Origin: Paenibacillus_V sp046244365
Lineage (GTDB): Bacteria > Bacillota > Bacilli > Paenibacillales > NBRC-103111
Length of the DNA: 64,000 nucleotides
Reading direction: 5' to 3'
NCBI RefSeq assembly: GCF_046244365.1
Contig: NZ_CP176395.1
Coordinates: 6,882,001 to 6,946,000, forward strand
The translations under genes were made by a program, and so were the position numbers. The notes below the pieces were generated by a model. The model did not search any database, was not told the origin of the DNA, and saw nothing but the letters and a program-made list of their open reading frames with translations. Below are positions 1 through 6,786 of this stretch, one piece after another. The number at the start of each line of letters is the position of its first letter. Position 1 is the first letter of the stretch.

Positions 1-278
1 CCGATGAATGCCATGAAGGCTTCCCTCGTGCTTATATCCGTGTCGTGATTGCCGATCACATGATATTTGGGACCGGTGAAGCCGTTCCAAATACGCAAAA
101 TCGTCTCGTTCTCGGGCTTAGGGAGGCAAAGATCGCCGAGTTGGATAATAAAATCGACCCGCTCGCGCTCCATCCTTTCAATAAAGGCTTGAAGTCTTTC
201 CGGTGCGTCATGCATGATATCCTGATGCAGGTCGGCAAATATGCCGAAACGAAGCGGTTTTCCGGTTCGGTTAGTCAT
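1..278 (-). CDS. Calcineurin-like metallophosphoesterase, 3' end outside window
   Basis: The minus-strand reading frame begins at ATG 278-276 behind a GGAGGGATAG ribosome site and runs off the window start, so only about 92 N-terminal residues are visible. They carry the first metal-binding blocks of the calcineurin-like superfamily: FADLHQD near residue 14 (the D-x-H block), QLGDLC near 45 (GD block) and VIGNHD near 73 (GNHD block). There is no signal peptide, so a cytoplasmic hydrolase of phosphoesters is likely. The substrate cannot be told from this part. It reads away from asd and is unlikely to share its transcript, because a terminator separates them. Confidence 0.85.
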   Translation of the reverse strand, partial: MTNRTGKPLRFGIFADLHQDIMHDAPERLQAFIERMERERVDFIIQLGDLCLPKPENETILRIWNGFTGPKYHVIGNHDTDISTREAFMAFI

Positions 279-420
279 CTTCTATCCCTCCGTCAACTAA
301 ACTCCAATCACTCGCACGGAATCTCTCGGTATCAGCCTGGTTCACCAAGAAAATAACAAGGAAAACCACATAATAAAAGCATCCCCTTGCATTTTATCAC
401 ACGAAATTGCAAATTAAAAC

Positions 421-465
421 GCAAACCATCGAGGAAAACCGTTAGCGGTTTCCTCGATGGTTTGC
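421..465 (-). terminator. Rho-independent terminator of asd
   Basis: An inverted repeat with about 19-bp arms and a TTAGC loop lies directly downstream of the asd stop. On the minus strand the stem is followed by GTTTTAATTT, the expected U-rich tract. The other side lacks such a tract, so it works for asd. Confidence 0.85.
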
Positions 466-493
466 GCATTGAATCGAACAGTATTCGTTGTAT

Positions 494-1579
494 TTACTTC
501 GCCTGAATGTAACCTTCCGCTTTCAGCAGCTCGGCGATCAGAACGGCACCGCCAGCCGCTCCGCGCAGCGTATTGTGCGACAGCCCCACGAATTTATAAT
601 CGTAAATGGAATCCTCGCGCAATCTGCCCGCCGAAACCCCCATGCCGCGCTCAATGTCGCGATCCAGTTTCGTTTGCGGCCTGTTCTCTTCTTCAAAATA
701 CGTGATGAACTGCTTTGGCGCGCTTGGCAGACCGAGCTCCTGCGGACGTCCTTTGAATTGCAGCCAGCGAGCGAGAATTTCCTCTTTGGAAGGCTTGTTC
801 TCGAACGAAACGAATACCGTAGCCAGATGCCCATCCGTTACCGGAACGCGAATGCACTGCGTTGTAATCAAAGGCGCGCTTGCTTTAATAATTTCGCCGT
901 TTGCAATGCTGCCCCATATGCGCAGCGGCTCCTGCTCGCTCTTTTCTTCCTCGCCGCCAATATAAGGGATCACATTATCCAGCATATCGGGCCAGTCGGT
1001 AAAGTTTTTGCCCGCTCCGGAAATCGCCTGATACGTCGATGCTACCACTTGGGTCGGTTTGTAATCGAGCAGGGCATGAAGTGCCGGCACATAGCTCTGG
1101 ATGGAACAGTTCGGCTTTACGGCAATAAATCCGGTGGAGGTTCCGAGCCGCTTTCTCTGAGCGGCAATCACTTCGATATGGCCCGGATTGATTTCCGGAA
1201 TGACCATCGGGATGTCGGGCGTCCAGCGGTGAGCCGAATTATTGGAAATAACGGGCGTGCCCGTTTTGGCGTATGCCTCTTCCAACGCTTGAATCTCATT
1301 CTTTTTCATGTCAACCGCACAAAAAATAAAATCGACATGTGCGGCAACCTCTTCCACTTTCGAAGCATCCTGAACGACGATATTTTTCACATCTTCAGGA
1401 ATCGGGCTAGCCAACTTCCATCTGCCTTGCACGGATTCTTCATAAGTTTTACCTGCCGATCCTGCACTGGCTGCAATGGCCGTTACCTGAAACCAAGGGT
1501 GCTGATCCAGGAGCTGAACAAACCGCTGGCCTACCATGCCCGTTCCACCGACAATACCGGCCTTCAATTTTTTTGTCAT
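494..1579 (-). CDS. asd: Aspartate-semialdehyde dehydrogenase, archaeal/fungal-type
   Basis: The 361-residue protein reduces aspartyl-4-phosphate to aspartate semialdehyde with NADPH, the branch point to lysine/diaminopimelate, threonine and methionine. The N-terminal Rossmann motif GIVGGTGMVGQRF (about residues 7-19) binds NADP, and the catalytic cysteine sits in KPNCSIQ (about residue 157). The length and the PNCS context fit the archaeal/fungal-type Asd subfamily rather than the E. coli type. The frame stays open upstream through the leader, but the start is placed at ATG 1579-1577 because the preceding bases form a T-box RNA. An AAGGA site lies 12 bases upstream, slightly far. It is transcribed alone, controlled by the T-box upstream and ended by the hairpin at 421-465. 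Confidence 0.93.
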   Translation of the reverse strand: MTKKLKAGIVGGTGMVGQRFVQLLDQHPWFQVTAIAASAGSAGKTYEESVQGRWKLASPIPEDVKNIVVQDASKVEEVAAHVDFIFCAVDMKKNEIQALEEAYAKTGTPVISNNSAHRWTPDIPMVIPEINPGHIEVIAAQRKRLGTSTGFIAVKPNCSIQSYVPALHALLDYKPTQVVASTYQAISGAGKNFTDWPDMLDNVIPYIGGEEEKSEQEPLRIWGSIANGEIIKASAPLITTQCIRVPVTDGHLATVFVSFENKPSKEEILARWLQFKGRPQELGLPSAPKQFITYFEEENRPQTKLDRDIERGMGVSAGRLREDSIYDYKFVGLSHNTLRGAAGGAVLIAELLKAEGYIQAK

Positions 1580-1639
1580 ACGATGATCAAATCCTTTCAA
1601 AATGGTAGTTTGGATAAGTCGTACAATATTTTGATTTTG

Positions 1640-1950
1640 TGCGCCGCGTTTTCCTTTTGCAGCAATAAAAAAAATCCCACCCCCAAGACCGATGTCTTGA
1701 GGACGAGATTTGTATGCTCGTGGTACCACCCCAGATTCGCTAAAATGTCGCCATATTAGCCTCTTCAAGTACGGCATTACAAGGGAATGCTTATACTCTA
1801 GCTCTGTAACAGGAGCTCCTGTCACACCATCCCCCAAGGTTCCGATGTGCTGCTCGGAGTCTTTTTTCAATAAAGGGTTCTTTACTCCTTTCCAGCTAAC
1901 GGAGCTCTCTGTGAAAGAATCCTTTTATTTACTCGTCTCTTCATCGCATT
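1640..1950 (-). promoter_or_regulatory. T-box leader of asd
   Basis: On the minus strand the leader contains a GATGAAGAGACGAGTA start-like element, an AGAGAGCTCC stem I arm with its partner GGAGCTCCTG, the T-box core GGGTGGTACCACG (about 1718-1730), and a terminator hairpin (CCTCAAGAC/GTCTTGGGG, about 1681-1702) followed by a U run at 1667-1674. Uncharged tRNA would pair with the TGGT bulge and favour the antiterminator. The specifier is not clear: GAC, ACA and ATG all lie near the expected place. The T after TGG pairs with an A discriminator base, which argues against tRNA-Asp (G73). Confidence 0.9.
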
Positions 1951-2105
1951 TGAATATTGCAAATATATTATCAAAAAACGACCGTGCGGTAAAGAACATT
2001 TTTGAAACATGCGGACTTGGCACCGATTTGCAGTTGCGTATTGCACCAAAATACCAGTCCGTCACAACTAACGCACGGCACTTCACATGTGTTACGACGG
2101 TAGCG

Positions 2106-2662
2106 TTAATCCAACGGTTGACTGACCAGCATCTGGTAAAGGCCTTTCTCCGCCATTAGCTGCTCATGGGTCCCCGACTCTGCAATAACCCCTTGATCCA
2201 GTACGAGAATACTGTCCGCATGCCGGACGGTGCTCAGTCGATGCGCGATGATGAGGGTCGTTCGATCTTTGAGTATCGTACTCATATTCCGTTGAATCGT
2301 CTTCTCGGATTCATTGTCGAGCGCGCTCGTCGCTTCGTCGAATATCAGAATGCGCGGATTGCCGATTAGCGCCCGCGCAATGGCGATCCGTTGGCGCTGT
2401 CCTCCGGATAAGCTCGCACCCCGCTCTCCGACTTGCGTATCGTAGCCATTCGGAAATGTCATAATGAATTCATGCGCTCCCGCAAGCATGGATGCGGCCA
2501 TCACCTCATCCATCGAAGCACCCGGAATTTGATAAGCAATATTTTCACGAATCGTTCCGCTAAAAAGTCCCGCTTCCTGCTGTACGACTCCGATTTGCTT
2601 GCGGAGCGAAGCGGCCTGCACCTGCTTCAGGTCGTGCCCGTCGATGCGAACCGTCCCGCTGC
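2106..2662 (-). pseudogene. Detached C-terminal ATPase half of the C39 ABC exporter
   Basis: This frame encodes the rear part of an ABC nucleotide-binding domain: an IDGHDLKQV strand, the Q-loop region (IGVVQQEAGLFSG), the signature LSGGQRQRIAIARAL, Walker B RILIFDEATSALD and the H-loop IIAHRLSTVR. It continues the exporter at 2627-4846 but in another frame. Its own upstream part, including Walker A, is absent from the window. The first in-frame start is a GTG (2621) without a good ribosome site, so independent translation is doubtful. Without Walker A this piece cannot bind ATP normally. I read the locus as an exporter inactivated by an internal out-of-frame deletion. Confidence 0.85.
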
Positions 2663-4846
2663 ACTAAAAGCCATCAGTTCCCCTACGCTCAGCTTCTCCC
2701 CGATTATATATTGAGCCCCTGTATACAGAACGGTTACACCGCTTAAGGTTTGCAGCACCGTGGCGACGGAACCGGAGAAGAGGCCGATTTTCCAACCCTT
2801 CATTTGTACGAAAGTCGATTGACGGAACTTGCCCTCCACTTTCTTCCTTACCTCGTCCTCGGCTGCGAGAGCTTTCACCGTGCGCATGGAGCCCATGGCT
2901 TCCACCAACACGTTCTGCAAGTCGACATCCGCTTGGAATTGCTTCCTGCTGTTGCGTTTCATAAGCGGAGTCACAATTAGCGTCAGCGCAATGAAGCATG
3001 GAATGAACGCCAGCGCGATCCAGGCCAGCGTAACGTTATAGGCAAACATTATGCCTATGTATACGACAATCGTCATCACATTCAGCACGGCATTCATACT
3101 GTTCGTTACGAGAAAATGGCGGATGACTTGATTTTCCCCGGCGCGCGTCAAGATGTCACCCACTTTCCGCGTGGCGAAGTAGCGCATGGGCAAGCGAAAC
3201 ACATGCCGATAAAAACTCATGATCATGTCGATGTCAATTTTCACGAATGTACCCGCTATGACCCATTCCCTGATCGATTGAACGAGCATGGTAAGCAACG
3301 AGACGCCCAGCATGACGATCAGCATAACGTTCAGGTCATCGTAATTCCCGCCGACAAGCACCCTGTCGATCACCTGCTGCGTAAACAGCGGCAGCGCCAG
3401 GTTAATGACCTGTAATAGAACGGTCAGCCAAACGATATGGAACAGAGCCTGCTTGCGGGAGGCAAAAAACGCCCAGTAGCGCCCGAATGAAGGCATGGAC
3501 TCTTCTTGCGCGAAGAAAGCATCGACAGGCTTCAGAAACACCGCGTTCAGCGTCCATCCTTTCAGAAAATCGTCATGCGAATACGTGAGTAAACCGATAC
3601 CCGGGTCAGCCACGGTCACATAGCGTTCGTCCACTTTTACGACCACGACATAATGATTGCCTTTCCAATGGGCAATAGCGGGCAGCGTCTGCTCGTTCAG
3701 CCCCTTCAAGCTGCTGCGGACCGCCTCCGCTTGAAAGCCGATCGATTCCGCGGTTTTGCAGAGATTGAATAGCGTGCTTCCTTCCAAGCCTACTTGTGCC
3801 TGTTCTCTGAGCCTATGGATGCTCAACCGCTTGCCGTAATGCTGCGCGATCATAGAGAGGCAGGTTGGGCCGCAGTCCAACTCGCTTTGCTGAATGCGCT
3901 CCGGAAACCGGTTCCATATGCGCCAAGTCCGCAGGCCGCCGTCTCGCTGCCGCTTCTGTTGCCCGGCATCTTCCGCCATGCTTTCGGCAGCGTAACCTGC
4001 GCTATCCTCTGCGCTAACGTTCGTTTTCGTATTCCGAGGCGCATCCGCATTTTGTAAATAAACGGAAGCAATACCGATAATCGTTTCTCTGACTTTCGGA
4101 AATTTCATGATTAACTTGTCAAAATCGTTCTTGACCAGACAGAACACGGAAACCGCTTCGTCAGCTACAACACTGGCCTTTCGAGGATCCCCGGTCAACA
4201 GCGCCAGTTCCCCGAAAAAATCCCCTGCCTTTACCTCATTCAGCTTCCGGTTTCCTTTGCTTTCCTTAAGTACGGAAGCCTTACCGGAGCGAAGGATATA
4301 GAAAGCGTCTCCTGCCTCTCCTTCACTGACAATCGCTTGGCCGGGGGCATATTCTTTTATTATCATATTATCAAGCAAGGAGCGCAGCTCCTGATGATGC
4401 AGCGGGGCGAACAGCGCCGTTCGCTTCAAAAATTTGCGCATCGCATCATCGGCCAATTGCTCAAGCAAGTACCCCCTCAACTCGGGGTGTGCGTCGATCA
4501 TTTGCATAAACGCGGTTCTGGACAATCTTAGCAGCTCTAGCTTTGTCGACGCCCTCAACGTATGTTCCTGCAATTCTTCATTCAGCAGCGCTTCCTGTCC
4601 GAAATGCGAGCCTGATTCCATTACACCTAAGTTAAGCTCCTTGCCATCCCTATCCTTGCCGATCATTCGCACTTTGCCTGTCAAAATGAGATAGAACGAA
4701 TCTCCTCTTTCCCCTGCCTGAATAATGGTGTCTCCCATTTGGAAAGAAAGCTTCTCAAAGGAGGCAAATACCTCCCCTTTCTCCTGTGGCGACAGCACTT
4801 GAAAAATAGGGATCGTATCCAAAATCCTATCATGCAAATCCAGCAT
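2627..4846 (-). CDS. Peptidase C39 ABC exporter with two cNMP-binding domains, truncated
   Basis: The 739-residue product would cut a double-glycine leader and export the peptide. Domain order: cNMP-binding domain 1 (about 10-125, cassette GSHFGQEALLNEE), cNMP-binding domain 2 (about 135-260, canonical cassette FGELALLTGDPRKASVVA), C39 peptidase (about 305-435, Cys in QSELDCGPTCL, His in GNHYVVV, Asp in VADPG), then an ABC membrane domain from about 460. The frame leaves the family after VGELMAFSAA and ends nine residues later. By comparison with family layout, roughly 110-130 residues including Walker A are missing before the remaining ATPase part in the next frame. Start ATG 4846 follows GGGAGG. 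The isomerase gene ends 24 bases upstream, implying one operon. Confidence 0.88.
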   Translation of the reverse strand: MLDLHDRILDTIPIFQVLSPQEKGEVFASFEKLSFQMGDTIIQAGERGDSFYLILTGKVRMIGKDRDGKELNLGVMESGSHFGQEALLNEELQEHTLRASTKLELLRLSRTAFMQMIDAHPELRGYLLEQLADDAMRKFLKRTALFAPLHHQELRSLLDNMIIKEYAPGQAIVSEGEAGDAFYILRSGKASVLKESKGNRKLNEVKAGDFFGELALLTGDPRKASVVADEAVSVFCLVKNDFDKLIMKFPKVRETIIGIASVYLQNADAPRNTKTNVSAEDSAGYAAESMAEDAGQQKRQRDGGLRTWRIWNRFPERIQQSELDCGPTCLSMIAQHYGKRLSIHRLREQAQVGLEGSTLFNLCKTAESIGFQAEAVRSSLKGLNEQTLPAIAHWKGNHYVVVVKVDERYVTVADPGIGLLTYSHDDFLKGWTLNAVFLKPVDAFFAQEESMPSFGRYWAFFASRKQALFHIVWLTVLLQVINLALPLFTQQVIDRVLVGGNYDDLNVMLIVMLGVSLLTMLVQSIREWVIAGTFVKIDIDMIMSFYRHVFRLPMRYFATRKVGDILTRAGENQVIRHFLVTNSMNAVLNVMTIVVYIGIMFAYNVTLAWIALAFIPCFIALTLIVTPLMKRNSRKQFQADVDLQNVLVEAMGSMRTVKALAAEDEVRKKVEGKFRQSTFVQMKGWKIGLFSGSVATVLQTLSGVTVLYTGAQYIIGEKLSVGELMAFSAAGRFASTGTT

Positions 4847-4870
4847 TCCCGTGCCTCCCGAACGATCAGC

Positions 4871-5647
4871 CTAATCCCCCGCCAAATAGTCCCCTAGGTT
4901 AACATCGACCTGCGATTTTTTTACAGCTTCGTCCAGCCACTCTTCAAATAGGAGATCGGCAAGCTTGATCCGAACCTCCGCGGTCAGTACGGCCGGAGAC
5001 ACTTCCCAAACATGAAGCAACCGATAGGAAGTACCGAACGGAAATGGCCCCACTGTTTGTCCGGCTTCCGAACCGAAAACGGACGCTTCCTCTTCACCGC
5101 TTAATTCCGCTCGACCGACCCACCCGACGTACCCGCCGTCATACTTGCTGCTGCCTTTCAAACAATAGGATTGCGCCAGCTTGTAGAGCGGCTCGCCCTC
5201 CTCTAGCTGAAAAAGAAGCTCTTGTGCCTGCTCCCTGCTGCCGATAACCAATTGAGATACGTTAGCTTTATCGAAGGAAAGCCGGTTTTCCAGAAAATAA
5301 GTATCCATACGACCTTGCGATACGATATGCTTCACCTTCTCCGTCAGCAGACGAGCTTTGGCCGTCTCGAACAGATCGGAGGTCGACAATCCTCGCCTAC
5401 GAAGCCACTCCAAAGTTTCGGCCGCGCTGTATAACCCCATATGCTGCCGCATCTCATTGGCTTTCGCTTTCCACTCCAGTTCATCGATCGATATCTTGTG
5501 CTGTTCCGCGAATTCCAGTGTGACGGCTCTTCGAATGCTATCCTCAACAGCGCTAAAACCGCCCTCCATACACGCAAACTTGAGTACTTCACGCAGACGC
5601 CGTTCCGCACCGTTTACGCTAAACGTTACAAGTTTCATAGCATCCAT
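4871..5647 (-). CDS. Parvulin-type (PpiC/SurA-like) peptidyl-prolyl isomerase
   Basis: The 258-residue protein has a helical SurA-like N-terminal part (about 1-130) and a parvulin-type PPIase region from about 130 to 235, with SQLVIGSREQAQELL, GEPLYKLAQSYC, GGYVGWVGRAEL and VGPFPFGTSYRLLHVWEV in the usual order. The start is ATG 5647 behind AAGGGGTGG; a GTG at 5665 would add six residues but lacks a site. There is no signal peptide, so it probably acts inside the cell before export. It lies between a proline-rich leader peptide gene and the exporter, so its likely client is the proline-rich core peptide (inference). Similar isomerases occur in other peptide maturation/export clusters. Confidence 0.8.
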   Translation of the reverse strand: MDAMKLVTFSVNGAERRLREVLKFACMEGGFSAVEDSIRRAVTLEFAEQHKISIDELEWKAKANEMRQHMGLYSAAETLEWLRRRGLSTSDLFETAKARLLTEKVKHIVSQGRMDTYFLENRLSFDKANVSQLVIGSREQAQELLFQLEEGEPLYKLAQSYCLKGSSKYDGGYVGWVGRAELSGEEEASVFGSEAGQTVGPFPFGTSYRLLHVWEVSPAVLTAEVRIKLADLLFEEWLDEAVKKSQVDVNLGDYLAGD

Positions 5648-5665
5648 ATTAAGCCACCCCTTCAC

Positions 5666-5713
5666 GTTGAAACGTAAAAAACCTAACTGTCGTTAGGTTT
5701 TTTACGTTTCAAC
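5666..5713. terminator. Perfect hairpin between precursor and isomerase genes
   Basis: Two perfectly complementary 22-base arms enclose a TGTC loop. The arms contain the runs GTAAAAAACC and GGTTTTTTAC, so the hairpin has an internal U-rich side rather than a free U tail. It ends two bases before the isomerase ribosome site region. Its place fits a partial terminator or RNA-stability element that keeps precursor mRNA more abundant than the processing/export genes. The symmetry would also allow it to act on both strands. Confidence 0.75.
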
Positions 5714-5738
5714 AATCTCTTTTACAAGAATCCATCCA

Positions 5739-6068
5739 TCACTTGTTTCCGAGTTTGTCTCTGAGTTCTTTCGGGACAAAACTAGGAATTGTTCCTGACC
5801 CCTTACTTGGTGTTGGGAGCATTAGGGTTGGAATTGGGTCTGAGGTTTTAAGTGTTGTTGGGGTGCCGGAAGCAAAAGGATTTGTTGGTCGTGGGGCGGG
5901 ATTGACTGGAATATGTATTTCTGGCGGTTTTGTAAAATCTGGCATTTTGCCAAATTGGCCTGCAGCGAAAATGCCCTCTCCACCGGTTGTTTCTTTCATT
6001 TCCTGCTCCGTCAACGGCTTCTCCAAATCCTCAAGTTCAAAATCTTTCGATGTTTTATCATTGGACAT
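5739..6068 (-). CDS. Putative double-glycine-leader peptide precursor with proline-rich core
   Basis: The 109-residue protein starts at ATG 6068 behind a strong AGGGGAGG site. The acidic leader (residues 1-30) ends in EKPLTEQEMKETTGG, a typical double-glycine site for a C39 peptidase. The remaining 79 residues hold 15 prolines (about 19%), with clusters such as KPPEIHIPVNPAPRPTNP, and no cysteine, so it is not a disulfide bacteriocin or lanthipeptide. No modification enzyme is seen next to it. The neighbours, an isomerase and a C39 exporter on the same strand, support export of the core. Function is unknown: a bacteriocin-like peptide, a surface peptide or a signal are all possible. Confidence 0.75.
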   Translation of the reverse strand: MSNDKTSKDFELEDLEKPLTEQEMKETTGGEGIFAAGQFGKMPDFTKPPEIHIPVNPAPRPTNPFASGTPTTLKTSDPIPTLMLPTPSKGSGTIPSFVPKELRDKLGNK

Positions 6069-6219
6069 TGCTAATTCCTCCCCTTCATTGGCACAACAGC
6101 ATCAACAAAACCAATCGAAATCGGATAATAAGAATGATGAGTTCAGCATGATTGCTATAAACTAAGCTTAGTTCAGCCCAATAAAAGAATAATGAAAGAT
6201 TTTGCCGATAACTATCAAG

Positions 6220-6255
6220 AAACCGCGTAACATCAAGCCTTCGCGGTTTTTATAA
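6220..6255. terminator. Possible terminator beside AraC remnant
   Basis: AAACCGCG (6220-6227) pairs with CGCGGTTT (6242-6249), with a 14-base loop and a short T run after it on the plus strand. It lies just past the end of the AraC remnant and upstream of the peptide precursor. The gene it served is no longer obvious. Confidence 0.4.
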
Positions 6256-6283
6256 AATGACGTTTTTTTTGCCGGTACACATT

Positions 6284-6412
6284 TTACTGAGCCCGGTTCA
6301 GATTTCCTCGGCCTTGCCGATGAAGCTCTTTATATTCCGCTGGCGAAAGACCTGTCATTTTTTTGAAAGCCTTGCTGAATGAATGGACGGATTGGAGCAT
6401 GCACACCTCCTG
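6284..6412 (-). pseudogene. C-terminal remnant of an AraC-family regulator
   Basis: On the minus strand the codons from about 6412 down to the stop at 6284-6286 read EVCMLQSVHSFSKAFKKMTG followed by LSPAEYKE, matching the last helix-turn-helix of AraC/XylS regulators (consensus EVGFQSVHSFS-AFKK-TG-SP-EY). Upstream in this frame a TAG interrupts it and no other AraC sequence is seen, so only about 40 codons remain. A ribosome-site-like AGGAGG precedes an internal ATG at 6400, probably by chance. It marks a broken junction at the left side of the AT-rich resistance block. Confidence 0.6.
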
Positions 6413-6515
6413 CTACAGCAGATAACATTTCTTTAGCCACCACCGGCAGCAGCCATTGCTCCTTGGTGGTCTATATGAGCATCTTTACCTAGTGGATTTC
6501 TTGATGGATACAAAG

Positions 6516-6544
6516 TTGAAATGTGAAATGGGTTGTGTTACAAT
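6516..6544 (+). promoter_or_regulatory. Sigma-A promoter of the Lsa-Cfr block
   Basis: TTGAAA (6516-6521) and TACAAT (6539-6544) are separated by exactly 17 bases, a close match to the housekeeping consensus. Transcription would start near 6551, giving a leader of about 235 bases before the ABC-F gene. Confidence 0.75.
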
Positions 6545-6569
6545 GCAACTAATTAATTTAGGGGAGATG

Positions 6570-6584
6570 ATGAGGATAATGTAA
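6570..6584 (+). CDS. Possible leader peptide MRIM of the ABC-F gene
   Basis: AGGGGAG (6560-6566) is followed by ATG ATG AGG ATA ATG TAA. This allows a four- or five-residue peptide just after the predicted transcript start and before the attenuator. Ribosome stalling on such a micro-ORF by a drug is the usual trigger for attenuators of this type. The spacing to the first ATG is too short and to the second tight, so translation is unproven. Confidence 0.35.
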   Translation: MRIM

Positions 6585-6641
6585 TATTTCTTGCTTATTT
6601 TATCGAATGATAAAACAATAACTGTTTTATTCTTTGTTAAG

Positions 6642-6766
6642 CAAGAAAGTTACTTATTCTCTTCACTCAAATAAAATAACAATATCCAATCCATTAATTG
6701 GGTTGGGTTTAAGTATTTGTTTATTTGAGCTACAAGAAAGGTAACTTTCTTGTAGCTCTTTATTTT
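6642..6766 (+). promoter_or_regulatory. Transcription attenuator before the ABC-F gene
   Basis: A terminator hairpin has 14-bp arms (6727-6740 and 6745-6758), a GTAA loop and a following TTATTTTTTTT run. It ends a few bases before the ribosome site. An upstream segment CAAGAAAGTTAC (6642-6653) is exactly complementary to GTAACTTTCTTG (6741-6752), the loop and 3' arm of that terminator. Pairing of the two would disrupt termination. This is the layout of a drug-inducible attenuator, as known for other ABC-F resistance genes (inference from structure). Confidence 0.78.
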
Positions 6767-6786
6767 TTTTATGGAGGATTTTGACA

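Noticed and set aside
494..1759. Long plus-strand frame antisense to asd
   Set aside because: Antisense to a well-recognised gene, no family resemblance, no ribosome site.
1580..1870. N-terminal extension of the asd reading frame by about 97 codons
   Set aside because: The bases are the T-box leader with its conserved core and terminator; the open frame is accidental and the Rossmann motif begins right after ATG 1579.
6400..6475. Minus-strand frame ending in KEMLSAVAGG, resembling a double-glycine leader
   Set aside because: It has no start codon or ribosome site, is interrupted by a stop just upstream and overlaps the AraC remnant in another frame.
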